Of a stretch of 42,822 bases of DNA, positions 9,848 through 18,937 are shown piece after piece. Under the pieces are notes generated by a model. The model worked only from the letters and a program-made list of their open reading frames with translations, did not search any database and was not told the DNA's origin. The stretch spans positions 1 through 42,822 of the forward strand of contig WFXS01000031.1 in NCBI GenBank assembly GCA_015490465.1, in the 5' to 3' direction. Position numbers and translations under genes: made by a program. The stretch is from Caldifarciminota bacterium (GTDB lineage: Bacteria; Hydrothermota; Hydrothermia; LBFQ01). How positions within the stretch are numbered: position 1 is the stretch's first letter; each line of letters begins with the position of its first letter.

Positions 9848-10746
9848 ACGTCAACCGTAGAGTAATCTGGGGTCCACGCTGCAAGCAGATGCAGGAAAGG
9901 CGTGGGTAGGTGTCTCCTGTAACCCTCCTCCACGTCCCTTATCGCACCGTATATCCTCTTAAACCGCCTGTAATCCACCGCCCCATCCCTGTACATCTCC
10001 CTCAGGGCGTAGTACCCAAGGCGCAGGCCTATAAGACCCGTCTCCTCCAGGACGTTCAGAAGTTCGTGCGTGGCAACCTTGCTACCCAACACGTACTCCT
10101 TCCACAACTTGATCACCCTGCCGTAGTCCTTAACCTTAGATAGGATACGGAGGGCAACTCCGGGGCTGTGGCCGGACACCTCGTACAGTACCGGATCCTC
10201 CTTCCCTACCACCTTAACGAAGTCCCCGTACCTCAACGGAGAGAACCTGACCTTAAGCGCCCTTGAGCGGATGGTCGGAAGTACCCTGTGAGGGTTAGAT
10301 GTTATCAGGAGAAAGAGCGTCCTCTTCCAGCCCTCCTCAAGGAGTTTCAACATGGAGTTCTGGGCCTCGGGGGTGGCGTTCTCAACGTTCATTATGACCA
10401 CTACCTTGAAGGGCAGGGCAACGGGCGATTTGACCACCCAGCGTTTTACGTCCCGCACCCGGTTTATACCGATGGTAGAGCGGGTTTCGTAGAAGTCGTC
10501 CGGTCGCGGCTTTCCGGGTACGGGCGGAACCGGGGACAGGAACTCCACGTCCTGACATGCGAGGGCGCTGACCTTCTTCCCAAGGCCGTACCGGTCGGCC
10601 AGGGCCATAACGAACTCGTGAGCGAGTGTGGCCTTACCCACACCCTCCGGACCCACGAACATCACCGTGGGAACGTTGAGGTCGGATAGCAACCTCCCCA
10701 GTATCCTCTTTGCCACCTCCTGACCGACCGTCCTCTTAAACGTCAT
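9844..10746 (-). CDS. holB: DNA polymerase III delta'-like AAA protein
   Basis: GPEGVGKATLAHEFV P-loop; ENATPEAQNSMLKLLEEGWKRTLFLLITSNPHRVLPTIRSRALKVRFSPL. Confidence 0.82.
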   Translation of the reverse strand: MTFKRTVGQEVAKRILGRLLSDLNVPTVMFVGPEGVGKATLAHEFVMALADRYGLGKKVSALACQDVEFLSPVPPVPGKPRPDDFYETRSTIGINRVRDVKRWVVKSPVALPFKVVVIMNVENATPEAQNSMLKLLEEGWKRTLFLLITSNPHRVLPTIRSRALKVRFSPLRYGDFVKVVGKEDPVLYEVSGHSPGVALRILSKVKDYGRVIKLWKEYVLGSKVATHELLNVLEETGLIGLRLGYYALREMYRDGAVDYRRFKRIYGAIRDVEEGYRRHLPTPFLHLLAAWTPDYSTVDV

Positions 10747-11717
10747 CTCCGGGAGAGGATCCCTTTCAGAGCCTTTATGCGGTCAATCCGGTAGGGATCT
10801 CCACCGTACTCCACCGTGAGCCAGTAGGATACGAAGTCCCCGAACCAGACCAGATAGAGCATCTGTTCCAGTTTGCTCTCGCCCTTAGCGTTTACGCTGG
10901 AGGCTCCGAGGACGAAATCCCTCAGTATATCCTCCACTATCTCCATGCGCATCTTCACCCTCGGATGGTCGTAATCCGTCTTCAGGAAGATTAACCACGC
11001 TCTCGTATCGAGGAACTCCGGGTGGTCAAACCCCTCTATCTCGTTGTGGTTATGCTCCGGGAAGGGCATAACGTGGGCGAAGGCGTTGGCGTTCTCGTTT
11101 ATCTGATTCTTCCACCTAACGACCACGGACAGGATGGCGCCGTCGGAGTATATCAGGGGAAGGCGGCGGTACATGTGGCTCGCTATCTCGTACGTCGGGG
11201 AGTCCATACCGTCCAGTTCCTCCCTGTACCTCTCAAGGTTTTCGGCCGCTTTAATGAAACTCTCGTACATGACGGAGTCTATCATACCCATACCCTTCGC
11301 CCCGTACACGAGGGCTTTGAGAAGGAACCCGAAGGCCTCACGAGGCTGATAACCCTCCGGAACGAGTACCACCGGTACACCGTCCGCTTCTGCCATTTCC
11401 CTCAGTTTTCCGCCCGTCGTTATTACGAACCCCTTCATACCCCTCTCCACGGCCTGAGAGTAGGCCGAAAGGGTCTCCTCCGTATTGCCCGAATAACTAA
11501 TAGCCACGAAGGTATCCCCCTCACCGTAGAAGGGGGGGAGGTCGTAATGCCTTACCGTCCTTACGTCAAGACCTGACCAATCGGCGAAGAAGTCGCCTGC
11601 GGCTGCCGACCCTCCCATTCCCATTATGGCTATCCTCCCAGTATAATTCCCAAACTCCCCTATTACCTCAGGCTCGTATAGGAGCATATCGGGAAACTTC
11701 CTGATGTTCTCTATCAT
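10743..11717 (-). CDS. Bifunctional phosphoglucose/phosphomannose isomerase
   Basis: GMGGSAAAGDFF, SYSGNTEETLSAY, PFPEHNHNEIEGF motifs. Confidence 0.9.
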   Translation of the reverse strand: MIENIRKFPDMLLYEPEVIGEFGNYTGRIAIMGMGGSAAAGDFFADWSGLDVRTVRHYDLPPFYGEGDTFVAISYSGNTEETLSAYSQAVERGMKGFVITTGGKLREMAEADGVPVVLVPEGYQPREAFGFLLKALVYGAKGMGMIDSVMYESFIKAAENLERYREELDGMDSPTYEIASHMYRRLPLIYSDGAILSVVVRWKNQINENANAFAHVMPFPEHNHNEIEGFDHPEFLDTRAWLIFLKTDYDHPRVKMRMEIVEDILRDFVLGASSVNAKGESKLEQMLYLVWFGDFVSYWLTVEYGGDPYRIDRIKALKGILSRR

Positions 11718-12538
11718 GGAAGGGATTTTAAGCGGGTTGTGTACTCCAACATACTTCCGATAAAGGACGGGGCTTCGTACCTGTAACGGGAGGAGAGGAG
11801 GACGGAGACTTCGGGACGGATGTCCATGGAGGGGCCGGGGTCGTACAGGACTATCCGGGAGGTGGAGTTCAGGGTATCGGCGAGGAGTACGGCGGCCTGA
11901 TAGGGGGTTATGGGTGTCCTTCCGGTTACGTGGTATATCCCACCCGGCACGTTCTTCTCCACCATCTTCAGTATGGTACGGGCGAGAAAGGGGGCGTACG
12001 TGGGTGAGGAAACCTGTCTGTCGTGGGCCTTTATTTCTCTCCCCTCAAGGAGCATCAGGGGTAGGCGGCTGAAGAAGTTCCTCCCTCCGGGGCCGTAGAG
12101 CCATGACGTCCTTATGACTACGGCGTCCGGGTTCTCCTCCAATACGTACCTCTCACCGAGCAGTTTGCTCTTCCCGTAAACGCCAAGGGGCTGGGGATAG
12201 TCGTCCTCGTAGTAGAAGCCTACCTGCCCATCAAAAACGTAGTCAGTGGACACGTGAAAGAGCCTTACACCCATCTCCCTGCACACCTGTGCCAGCACCT
12301 TTGGGAAGTCGGCGTTCACGAGGGTGGCGCTGACCGGATCCCTCTCCGCTCCGTCCACGTCCGTATACGCTGCGGCGTTTATGACCACCTTCAGTCCATT
12401 AAGGAACCTACTGAGAAAAGGGCGTGCTTCTTTCACGTTCCTGAGGTCAAAATCACGTCTGCTGTGGACTCTGGCATTCGGCATAAGCTCCATGAGCGCC
12501 CTTCCGAGGGTACCGGTTGATCCTATTACGCCGACCAC
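11714..12538 (-). CDS. rfbD: dTDP-4-dehydrorhamnose reductase
   Basis: GSTGTLGRAL; NAAAYTDVDGAE; STDYVFDGQ; YGKSKLLGE. Confidence 0.9.
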   Translation of the reverse strand: MVGVIGSTGTLGRALMELMPNARVHSRRDFDLRNVKEARPFLSRFLNGLKVVINAAAYTDVDGAERDPVSATLVNADFPKVLAQVCREMGVRLFHVSTDYVFDGQVGFYYEDDYPQPLGVYGKSKLLGERYVLEENPDAVVIRTSWLYGPGGRNFFSRLPLMLLEGREIKAHDRQVSSPTYAPFLARTILKMVEKNVPGGIYHVTGRTPITPYQAAVLLADTLNSTSRIVLYDPGPSMDIRPEVSVLLSSRYRYEAPSFIGSMLEYTTRLKSLP

Positions 12539-12572
12539 GACCTTCCTATTCTATGCCGGAGAGGGGAAAACC

Positions 12573-14264
12573 CTATCTCCTGCCAAAGGAGAACCTGCCG
12601 TAAAGGTCACTGTATATCCAGTAACTCCGCATCACCCGGCGTACGTAGTTCCGGGTTTCGGTGTACGGTATTATGTCCACAAAGTGGGGAAACTCCAGAA
12701 GCTCGTACCCGTACCTGCAGAGCCACCTGTCCACCGCCCCCCTTCCGGCGTTGTAGGATGCCGCCACTATGTGGGGGGAGGAGTAAAAGGCGAAGGCTTC
12801 CCGAAGTAGAAACGCCCCCATCCGGAGGTTAGTAAGGGCATCGTAGGGGTTCCTCACCCTCTCCTTCATCTCCCTGCGGAACCTCTTCACGTTGAAGGGC
12901 ATGATCTGGGCCAGTCCCATAGCCCCCGCCCTTGACCTCGCCTTCCTCTTAAAACGGGACTCCTCCCTGACTATAGCCCTTAAAAAGAGCGGATCTATGC
13001 CGAACTCTCTGGCTGCCGAGTCTATTTCCTCACCGTAAAGGTGTACCGGGAAGGCCATCTTTCCCCACCACTCCGGCACCCCCTTGCTCTTGTCCGCCAC
13101 CTTATATACTCTCGCAAGAAGGTAGGAGGCCTTCAGGAAGTTGCCCTCATCAAGGAGTTCACGCGATTTCCTGTACCCCGATGGGACGTCCTTAGAGTAC
13201 CACTCAAAGGCGAGACCCCATCCCCCTATCTCCTCCATTATCCTGCCTATACGGTAGTTCCGGAGGCTGCCCGTCGTATCCCATACGTCCTCTTTCCTCC
13301 ATGGCACGGGCAGACCGAGGTCAAGGTAATAGTAACTTACCGGGTTGTACCTGCGGAGATCCTGCAGATAAGATCCGTCACGGGTCAGAAGATAGAGCCA
13401 GTACGTGGCCTGAGTCCATATAAAGGACCCCGTTTCCGCCCTCTCACGGGCCTCGTAGAACCAGTTGTAAGCGTCCTCAATATAGCGTATACCGTAGGCC
13501 GAAAGGCCGAGCCATACGAGACTCTCGGCGTCAAGGCCGTCGTGGGCGGTTGCGGATATCCGGGCGTACAGGTCGGAGGCCTCATAACGGAGGAAGGGTT
13601 TAGCCACCTCCGATGCCATAACCCTGTAGGCCCTTTTATAATCTCCTAACTTTATCAGTTCCATCAGGGCGAGGGTTATGGAGTCGTAGTCCTCGGAGTT
13701 TAGAAAGCGGACGAGGTGTTTTATCAGGGGCCTCTTCCTGTACTCCGGAGGCATTTTGAGGACTTCGGAGAAGGATGTTCCCTCCTTTCTCCACTTCGCA
13801 ACGAGGTAGAGGCCGTATTCCTCGGGATCCGTAGTATCTGCCGTAGAGAGGACACGGTCGTACATCTTATGGGCAAGCATTACGCGGAGCTTGAGTTTTT
13901 TTGAAACGTCCTTCTTGAGCAGGAGTTTAGCCTCCCTGGTACGGGGATATAACCTGCCTATCTCAACTAAGTACGAGAGCTTGTGCGTCTTTTTGTAAAG
14001 ATACTTCAGGACGGGGTACGTCTTCGGACAGGGGGGGACCTTCACGATGGATGAGCCTTTGGAGGCAAGGCGGTTGCAAGCCATCCTGCAGGGACGCTTA
14101 TCCTTAAGGGAGCATATTTTTCTCAGGATCCTTCTGCCTTCGGACGGTGGAGTAGTGGGCAGGGTAACCTTGACCACCATCAGGTAAGGTTCTATCTCAG
14201 GGTAGAGCCGGGCGAGGGAATCAACCGTGTGGGCGTTCCAGACTATGCCAACGAGAAGGGGCAT
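12573..14264 (-). CDS. Soluble lytic murein transglycosylase (SLT domain)
   Basis: LRAIVREESRFKRKARSRAGAMGLAQIMP ... AASYNAGRGAVDRW; TPR-like N-terminal region. Confidence 0.88.
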   Translation of the reverse strand: MPLLVGIVWNAHTVDSLARLYPEIEPYLMVVKVTLPTTPPSEGRRILRKICSLKDKRPCRMACNRLASKGSSIVKVPPCPKTYPVLKYLYKKTHKLSYLVEIGRLYPRTREAKLLLKKDVSKKLKLRVMLAHKMYDRVLSTADTTDPEEYGLYLVAKWRKEGTSFSEVLKMPPEYRKRPLIKHLVRFLNSEDYDSITLALMELIKLGDYKRAYRVMASEVAKPFLRYEASDLYARISATAHDGLDAESLVWLGLSAYGIRYIEDAYNWFYEARERAETGSFIWTQATYWLYLLTRDGSYLQDLRRYNPVSYYYLDLGLPVPWRKEDVWDTTGSLRNYRIGRIMEEIGGWGLAFEWYSKDVPSGYRKSRELLDEGNFLKASYLLARVYKVADKSKGVPEWWGKMAFPVHLYGEEIDSAAREFGIDPLFLRAIVREESRFKRKARSRAGAMGLAQIMPFNVKRFRREMKERVRNPYDALTNLRMGAFLLREAFAFYSSPHIVAASYNAGRGAVDRWLCRYGYELLEFPHFVDIIPYTETRNYVRRVMRSYWIYSDLYGRFSFGRR

Positions 14265-14318
14265 GGTGGCGATTATAAACGTGTACTTCTCTTTCCCGTC
14301 CCTATAATAGGCGTTGGA

Positions 14319-14587
14319 ATGGGTAAACTCTCCGCTTTGAACACTTTAAAGGAGAAACTCGGCGAGGACGGTGTAAACGCCCTGCTTGAGGTAATTGAGA
14401 AGGGAGAAAGGACGAGAGATAACCTCTTTCACCTCCTTGAGGAGAGGTCGCCCGTAGGCTTGCGGAGGAGATGGGAAAGCTACGCTCTGAGATGTACGAG
14501 CAGATGGGTAAGTTAAAGGTCAATATCATGATTCATTTTTTTGGTCTCCCAGACGATAGCAATAATAAGCCTCATCGGTTACGATAA
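14319..14587 (+). pseudogene. Frameshifted small coiled-coil protein gene
   Basis: MGKLSALNTLKEKLGEDGVNALLEVIEKGERTRDNLFHLLEER continues in the -1 frame from about 14450 as ARRLAEEMGKLRSEMYEQMGKLK; promoter-like TATAAT-N10-ATG retained. Confidence 0.5.
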
Positions 14588-14885
14588 CGAGTCTTTGAGA
14601 TGAGGCCATAACTCCCCAACTAAACCCCAGAGCGGTAAGTATGAACCGCATCAGCATCGGCAGTGGAAGGGTGAAACCAGATATGCGCGTTGAAGATTTA
14701 GAGTTGAAGGGTAGCATAAAGGCGACCTCAGAGTTTCTTTGGCATAAGAAACAGATGGCAGGGGTACGTTTATCTCTCCACCAACTTCGGCGGCGATTAC
14801 ACTGGCTCGGTAGAGCCGCCCTTCAGTTTCAACGTAATCCCCTCTTCTCTATTTAAGCGCGAAACTACTGTAAAATTCTTGCGGT

Positions 14886-15680
14886 ATGAGGGGAAGCGTA
14901 TGGGTGGTATTTGTGGGTGTCCTTATCGTTTCAGCATGTAAGAGAAACGCGCCAACGGAGACGATTTTACCCCCCGCTAAACCGCAGTTAATGGCCAGAG
15001 CCATAAACGACGGCGCCGATCTGGAGTTGACGTGGACGGATTCCGAAAACGCCGAGGAGTACGTGGTGTACGGGGACGGATCGTTTCTGGTCCGCACAAC
15101 CTACCCGGCGGTCATACTAAACGGAACGGATGGGGTCTACTCTACCGTTAAGGTATGTGCTAAGAACGAGCTGTACAGATCCTGCAGTACACTGGACCTC
15201 ACACCCCGACATGATAGCTTAAAAGACGTTGTCTCCTCCAACTTACCCGGCAGTTCCTGGGTGAGGATAGTTTTCAGGGATACAATCTCCGTAGAGGTTA
15301 TCCCGCAGAGCGAGGTGGATCCTTTCGCCAGGAGAACGGCGTACTTCGTCCTTTATTATAACGAAGGCGCTCCCGAGCTGAGGGACATCAGCGCCACGAG
15401 CCTTTCATGGGCGAGTATAGAGCTCGCCTTTAATATCAACGCCAGAGGGAACCTCGCACCCGGATACGGAGCCTACTCCAACGTACGGGAGATCACGGAG
15501 GGCGGATTTTACTTCTTCTGGGCGGACTACAACGGTACGGGCAACGGCGTAATAGACACCAACGACTACTTCGGTGCTGTGGAGGTCACCCGGCTGGATA
15601 CCTCCGGCATAGGCTACGAGGCCGACTTCGTGATCCACGTCCAGCACAACGTACCCGGTCTCCGCTGGCTGAAGATGTAG
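14886..15680 (+). CDS. Putative lipoprotein
   Basis: Signal MRGSVWVVFVGVLIVSAC with lipobox; no family recognised. Confidence 0.72.
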   Translation: MRGSVWVVFVGVLIVSACKRNAPTETILPPAKPQLMARAINDGADLELTWTDSENAEEYVVYGDGSFLVRTTYPAVILNGTDGVYSTVKVCAKNELYRSCSTLDLTPRHDSLKDVVSSNLPGSSWVRIVFRDTISVEVIPQSEVDPFARRTAYFVLYYNEGAPELRDISATSLSWASIELAFNINARGNLAPGYGAYSNVREITEGGFYFFWADYNGTGNGVIDTNDYFGAVEVTRLDTSGIGYEADFVIHVQHNVPGLRWLKM

Positions 15681-15711
15681 GACGAATAAAACGGCGATAT
15701 AATACCCGCTT

Positions 15712-15984
15712 ATGGCGAGCAAGAAGAAACTTTCGGTGTTGAGAACGCAGAGGAGACAGGAGCGCAGGCGTATAAGGAACCTCCGCTGGAAGAACCTCTA
15801 CCGCATGTTACGTAAACGCTTCAGGAAGGCCACCACCGTTGAGGAGAAGGAACAGCTACTCCGCGATCTCTACTCCACCCTTGACAAGATGGCCCGCAGG
15901 AGGATCTTCCATCCCAACAAGGCCGCCCGTCTCAAGTCCAAGTTCACCCGTTACTTCAAGGAGTTCGTGCAGTCTCAAGCCTGA
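15712..15984 (+). CDS. rpsT: 30S ribosomal protein S20
   Basis: Small basic protein with S20 pattern (KKKLSVLRTQRRQERRRIRNLRWKN... KMARRRIFHPNKAARLKSKF). Confidence 0.88.
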   Translation: MASKKKLSVLRTQRRQERRRIRNLRWKNLYRMLRKRFRKATTVEEKEQLLRDLYSTLDKMARRRIFHPNKAARLKSKFTRYFKEFVQSQA

Positions 15985-16349
15985 TGCAGGAGTTTCTGGA
16001 TTACATACTTGACCATTACCACCGTCCCCGCAGGAAGGGGGAGATGGAGGGGGCGGAGGTCGTCCTGAAGGGAGGCAACCCCGGATGCGGCGACGTGGTC
16101 GTTATATACCTCAGGCGTGAGGGGGACGGAACACTGAAGGTGTCCTTTACGGGGGAGGGGTGTACGGTCTCTCAGGCCTGTGCCTCCATAGTGTGCGAAG
16201 CGGCCGATGGGAAGACACCGGATGAGATTCTTAACATGGATTACACATTCCTTGAGGAGAGGGTGGGGCCGGATATAATGCGGGGCAGGTTCAAATGCGC
16301 CACCCTTGCCCTTGATACATTAAAGGCCGCAGTTCAGAGCCTCAAGTGA
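15984..16349 (+). CDS. NifU/IscU/SufU-like Fe-S scaffold
   Basis: GGNPGCGD, GEGCTVSQACAS, RFKCATLALDTL: three conserved cysteines. Confidence 0.9.
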   Translation: MQEFLDYILDHYHRPRRKGEMEGAEVVLKGGNPGCGDVVVIYLRREGDGTLKVSFTGEGCTVSQACASIVCEAADGKTPDEILNMDYTFLEERVGPDIMRGRFKCATLALDTLKAAVQSLK

Positions 16350-16353
16350 TGAG

Positions 16354-17082
16354 ATGAGGAGGCTCCTGATCCTTTTTCCCGTACTTCTATCGGCCTGTGG
16401 GACCGACAAAAGGGAGGGTATAGCACTCTCAAACGTCCCCCTCTACTCTGTGGCCTTAGACCTGTGCGATGGGTGCCGTTATCACGTTATCGTCAGGGGA
16501 ACGGGGCATATGCACTCCTACGAGCCGTCGCCAAAGGATCAGGTCGTCGCCACCTCCTCATGCGCCTTCGTACGGATTAAGGAACTGGACGAGTGGGCGA
16601 GGGGATGGAAGGGTGCGGTTATAGCGACACCTGACCCCCACTTCTGGCTTTTCAGGGATGGGGTTGAGGCCGTGGCAGATAGTCTTGACGCCGTTCTCCG
16701 CAGGTGTGAGCCGAAACGTTACGATCCCGAAAACCTGGTCCGGTTCAAGGAAGTCGTGGATTCCCTTTTCTCCGTGAGGTTGGATAGGAAGGTATGCGCC
16801 TCGTCCGTTCTCGTTCAAAGGTTCCTGTCCGAATTTGGGGTAGAGGTGCCGTGCGTCCTTCGGAGCGACGAGTTTCGGGAGCCTTCGCCGGCGGAGGTAC
16901 AGGAGTTTATGAAAAAAGCCCGGGAAGTGGGAATAGTGGTCAAAGACACTTCGGACGCCTTGCCCGCTCTCTCTGAGGGAGTAAGCTTAATAACGCTCAA
17001 CCTTCATCCCGCGCATGGGGAAAAATATACGGAATTTCTTAAAAGAAACGTGGAAAGGCTGGTGCGCGGTTTGGACTACTAA
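16354..17082 (+). CDS. ZnuA-like metal-binding lipoprotein
   Basis: Lipobox LLSAC; GHMHSYEPSPKD and NLHPAHGEKYTEFLKRNVERL resemble cluster A-I substrate-binding proteins. Confidence 0.65.
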   Translation: MRRLLILFPVLLSACGTDKREGIALSNVPLYSVALDLCDGCRYHVIVRGTGHMHSYEPSPKDQVVATSSCAFVRIKELDEWARGWKGAVIATPDPHFWLFRDGVEAVADSLDAVLRRCEPKRYDPENLVRFKEVVDSLFSVRLDRKVCASSVLVQRFLSEFGVEVPCVLRSDEFREPSPAEVQEFMKKAREVGIVVKDTSDALPALSEGVSLITLNLHPAHGEKYTEFLKRNVERLVRGLDY

Positions 17083-17111
17083 CCAGCATTCTGCATTAGT
17101 TTTACGATAGT

Positions 17112-17137
17112 AAAAAAGCGGGGGCGAAAGCCCCCGC
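17112..17137 (-). terminator. Rho-independent terminator of the vWA gene
   Basis: GCGGGGGC-gaaa-GCCCCCGC perfect 8-bp stem followed on the minus strand by TTTTTT. Confidence 0.88.
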
Positions 17138-17143
17138 CGGTCC

Positions 17144-18427
17144 TTACCTCACGATCACCTTGAACTTTACCGTCCTCACCCCTTCGGCCACGCCGAGATA
17201 CACACCGGGTTTGAGCATACCTTTAAGGTCGTACTTTCCGCTCTTCAGTTCCAGCAACTTCTTTCCATCAACGGAATATACGCTGACCGTATAGTTAGCG
17301 GGTACGTTCATGACGTTCCCTGCTACGTAGAGCGAGTTCTCCTTGCGCTCAGCGACGGACGTGGGGTCGTCCCATCCGGTGGTGCAGCTGAACACCCAGA
17401 GGTTCACCAGCTGGGTGTCCACACGTATAGCGTCCCTGTAGTAGTCTATGTGGAAGGTGTACAGGCCGGGGGATGTGGATGAGGGTACGTTGAAGTTTAT
17501 GTTGAAGGAGAAGGTATCTTCCGGAGGAGTAAGGGTTATTCCGGTGTAGTAGGGAGGTGTAAAGGTTACCCACGGCCTGTAGGTGGGTTCCCTTACCATG
17601 GGCCACAGGGAGTCTATGACAAGAGAGGTGGCGCCCACGATAGAGTCTATCTGGCGGGCTATACCGCTTCCCCGTATAGTTGCTATGCCGTTGGCGAGGG
17701 TATCGCTCATCCAGTACCTCCACCACGACAGGTAAGTCGTATAGGAAGCACTTACCATTATGATAGGACGTATACCGGACATGCGGAGTTCCCTTAAGAG
17801 GGGGTACCAGAGTATATCGTCGGCCGTTCCCGCCGTTGCGTCCCGTCCGGGTGAGACACCGGTGTTGGCGTAGTACGGACGACTGGGGTCGTTCAGGTCG
17901 CAGGCGTGGGGAATGTTGTCCAGCCAGTGAATAACAAAGCGGGCACATCCCGTTCTCCACCCTATGGCCGTATCGTGGATCATCTCCCATAGAGCGCGGG
18001 CGTAGCTCTCTGGACCGTCAGATCCGTACCCTATGGAGAGAGAATAAATGGCTGAGCGTACGGATGCCGTGTCGTGGGTGAGGGGACGATCAAGCCTGTA
18101 AGGATAATCGCCAGACGAACCGTACGTTGCGGAGTATCCACAGTAGTTGTAAGCCCGAGGGTAGTCCATGTGCGATGCCACACCGAACCGCACGTCCGGT
18201 ATTGAGGACCTCAGGGAATCCATTATAGCATGTGCGTTGGCCTGAGCGTAGGACAGTTCCCCGGACATGGATCCTGTAAGGTCAAAGAGGAACATCACGT
18301 CCGCGCAGGCGTAAGCCGAAGGCACGCCGAGCAAGGCGCTATCCACAGCCGTTCCGGGACACGTATCCCCCACGTAAACCGTATCGTTTATCACAGGTTG
18401 CACTACCCATCCTATAATTCCCAGCAT
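17144..18427 (-). CDS. Secreted von Willebrand factor A domain protein with Por/T9SS-like C-terminal tail
   Basis: MIDAS DLTGSMS; tail VYSVDGKKLLELKSGKYDLKGMLKPGVYLGVAEGVRTVKFKVIVR. Confidence 0.85.
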   Translation of the reverse strand: MLGIIGWVVQPVINDTVYVGDTCPGTAVDSALLGVPSAYACADVMFLFDLTGSMSGELSYAQANAHAIMDSLRSSIPDVRFGVASHMDYPRAYNYCGYSATYGSSGDYPYRLDRPLTHDTASVRSAIYSLSIGYGSDGPESYARALWEMIHDTAIGWRTGCARFVIHWLDNIPHACDLNDPSRPYYANTGVSPGRDATAGTADDILWYPLLRELRMSGIRPIIMVSASYTTYLSWWRYWMSDTLANGIATIRGSGIARQIDSIVGATSLVIDSLWPMVREPTYRPWVTFTPPYYTGITLTPPEDTFSFNINFNVPSSTSPGLYTFHIDYYRDAIRVDTQLVNLWVFSCTTGWDDPTSVAERKENSLYVAGNVMNVPANYTVSVYSVDGKKLLELKSGKYDLKGMLKPGVYLGVAEGVRTVKFKVIVR

Positions 18428-18511
18428 ACTGAAGATGATTATACGGCTGTAAAACGGGAAGTTCCATTTCGGTTTGCAGCGTTAGATCAAACCGTACGCT
18501 ACGCCTCTTTG

Positions 18512-18937
18512 TTACTTCTCCTCTATAGTCGCGACGAGGAAGGATATCCCCCTGTCCGGGTATATGTTGGTAAGTTTTGCGTGTAGTGGTTCTCCCCGCC
18601 CGAAGAAGGCCCTGCTGGTTGTGTACAGGAGGGGAAGGACGACCAGATCCGGATGTTCGGCGTCTATAGTCTTAACCAAGGCATCCTCGGGAGAACCGAA
18701 GAGGATACGACTCTCCACATCAATCCCGGATTCCTGTGCGTCTTCCATTAGGGACTTCAGCCCCTTCTCTATATCCTCTTCGTAGTCCAGAAAACCCGTA
18801 TCCAGCTCGTCTATAGGGTTTATTGAGGATATTATCAGCAGATCCGTGCCGGTAATCCCGGCCAGATATATGGCCAGCTTCACGGCCCTCCTACCGGTCG
18901 GAGAGCCGTCAAAGTAGGCGAGGATCTTCCGGAACAC
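18512..18937 (-). CDS. Universal stress protein (UspA family)
   Basis: ILAYFDGSPTGRRAVKLAIYLA N-terminus and UspA-like length. Confidence 0.82.
   Translation of the reverse strand: MFRKILAYFDGSPTGRRAVKLAIYLAGITGTDLLIISSINPIDELDTGFLDYEEDIEKGLKSLMEDAQESGIDVESRILFGSPEDALVKTIDAEHPDLVVLPLLYTTSRAFFGRGEPLHAKLTNIYPDRGISFLVATIEEK

Noticed and set aside
14440-14455. Programmed -1 frameshift in the coiled-coil gene
   Set aside because: No X XXY YYZ slippery heptamer or obvious downstream pseudoknot at the frame change.
14526-14717. Minus-strand ORF ...SSQRLVIVTDEAYYCYRLGDQKNES as a possible transposase fragment
   Set aside because: Too short, no catalytic motif or terminal inverted repeats; cannot be distinguished from chance reading of a decayed region.
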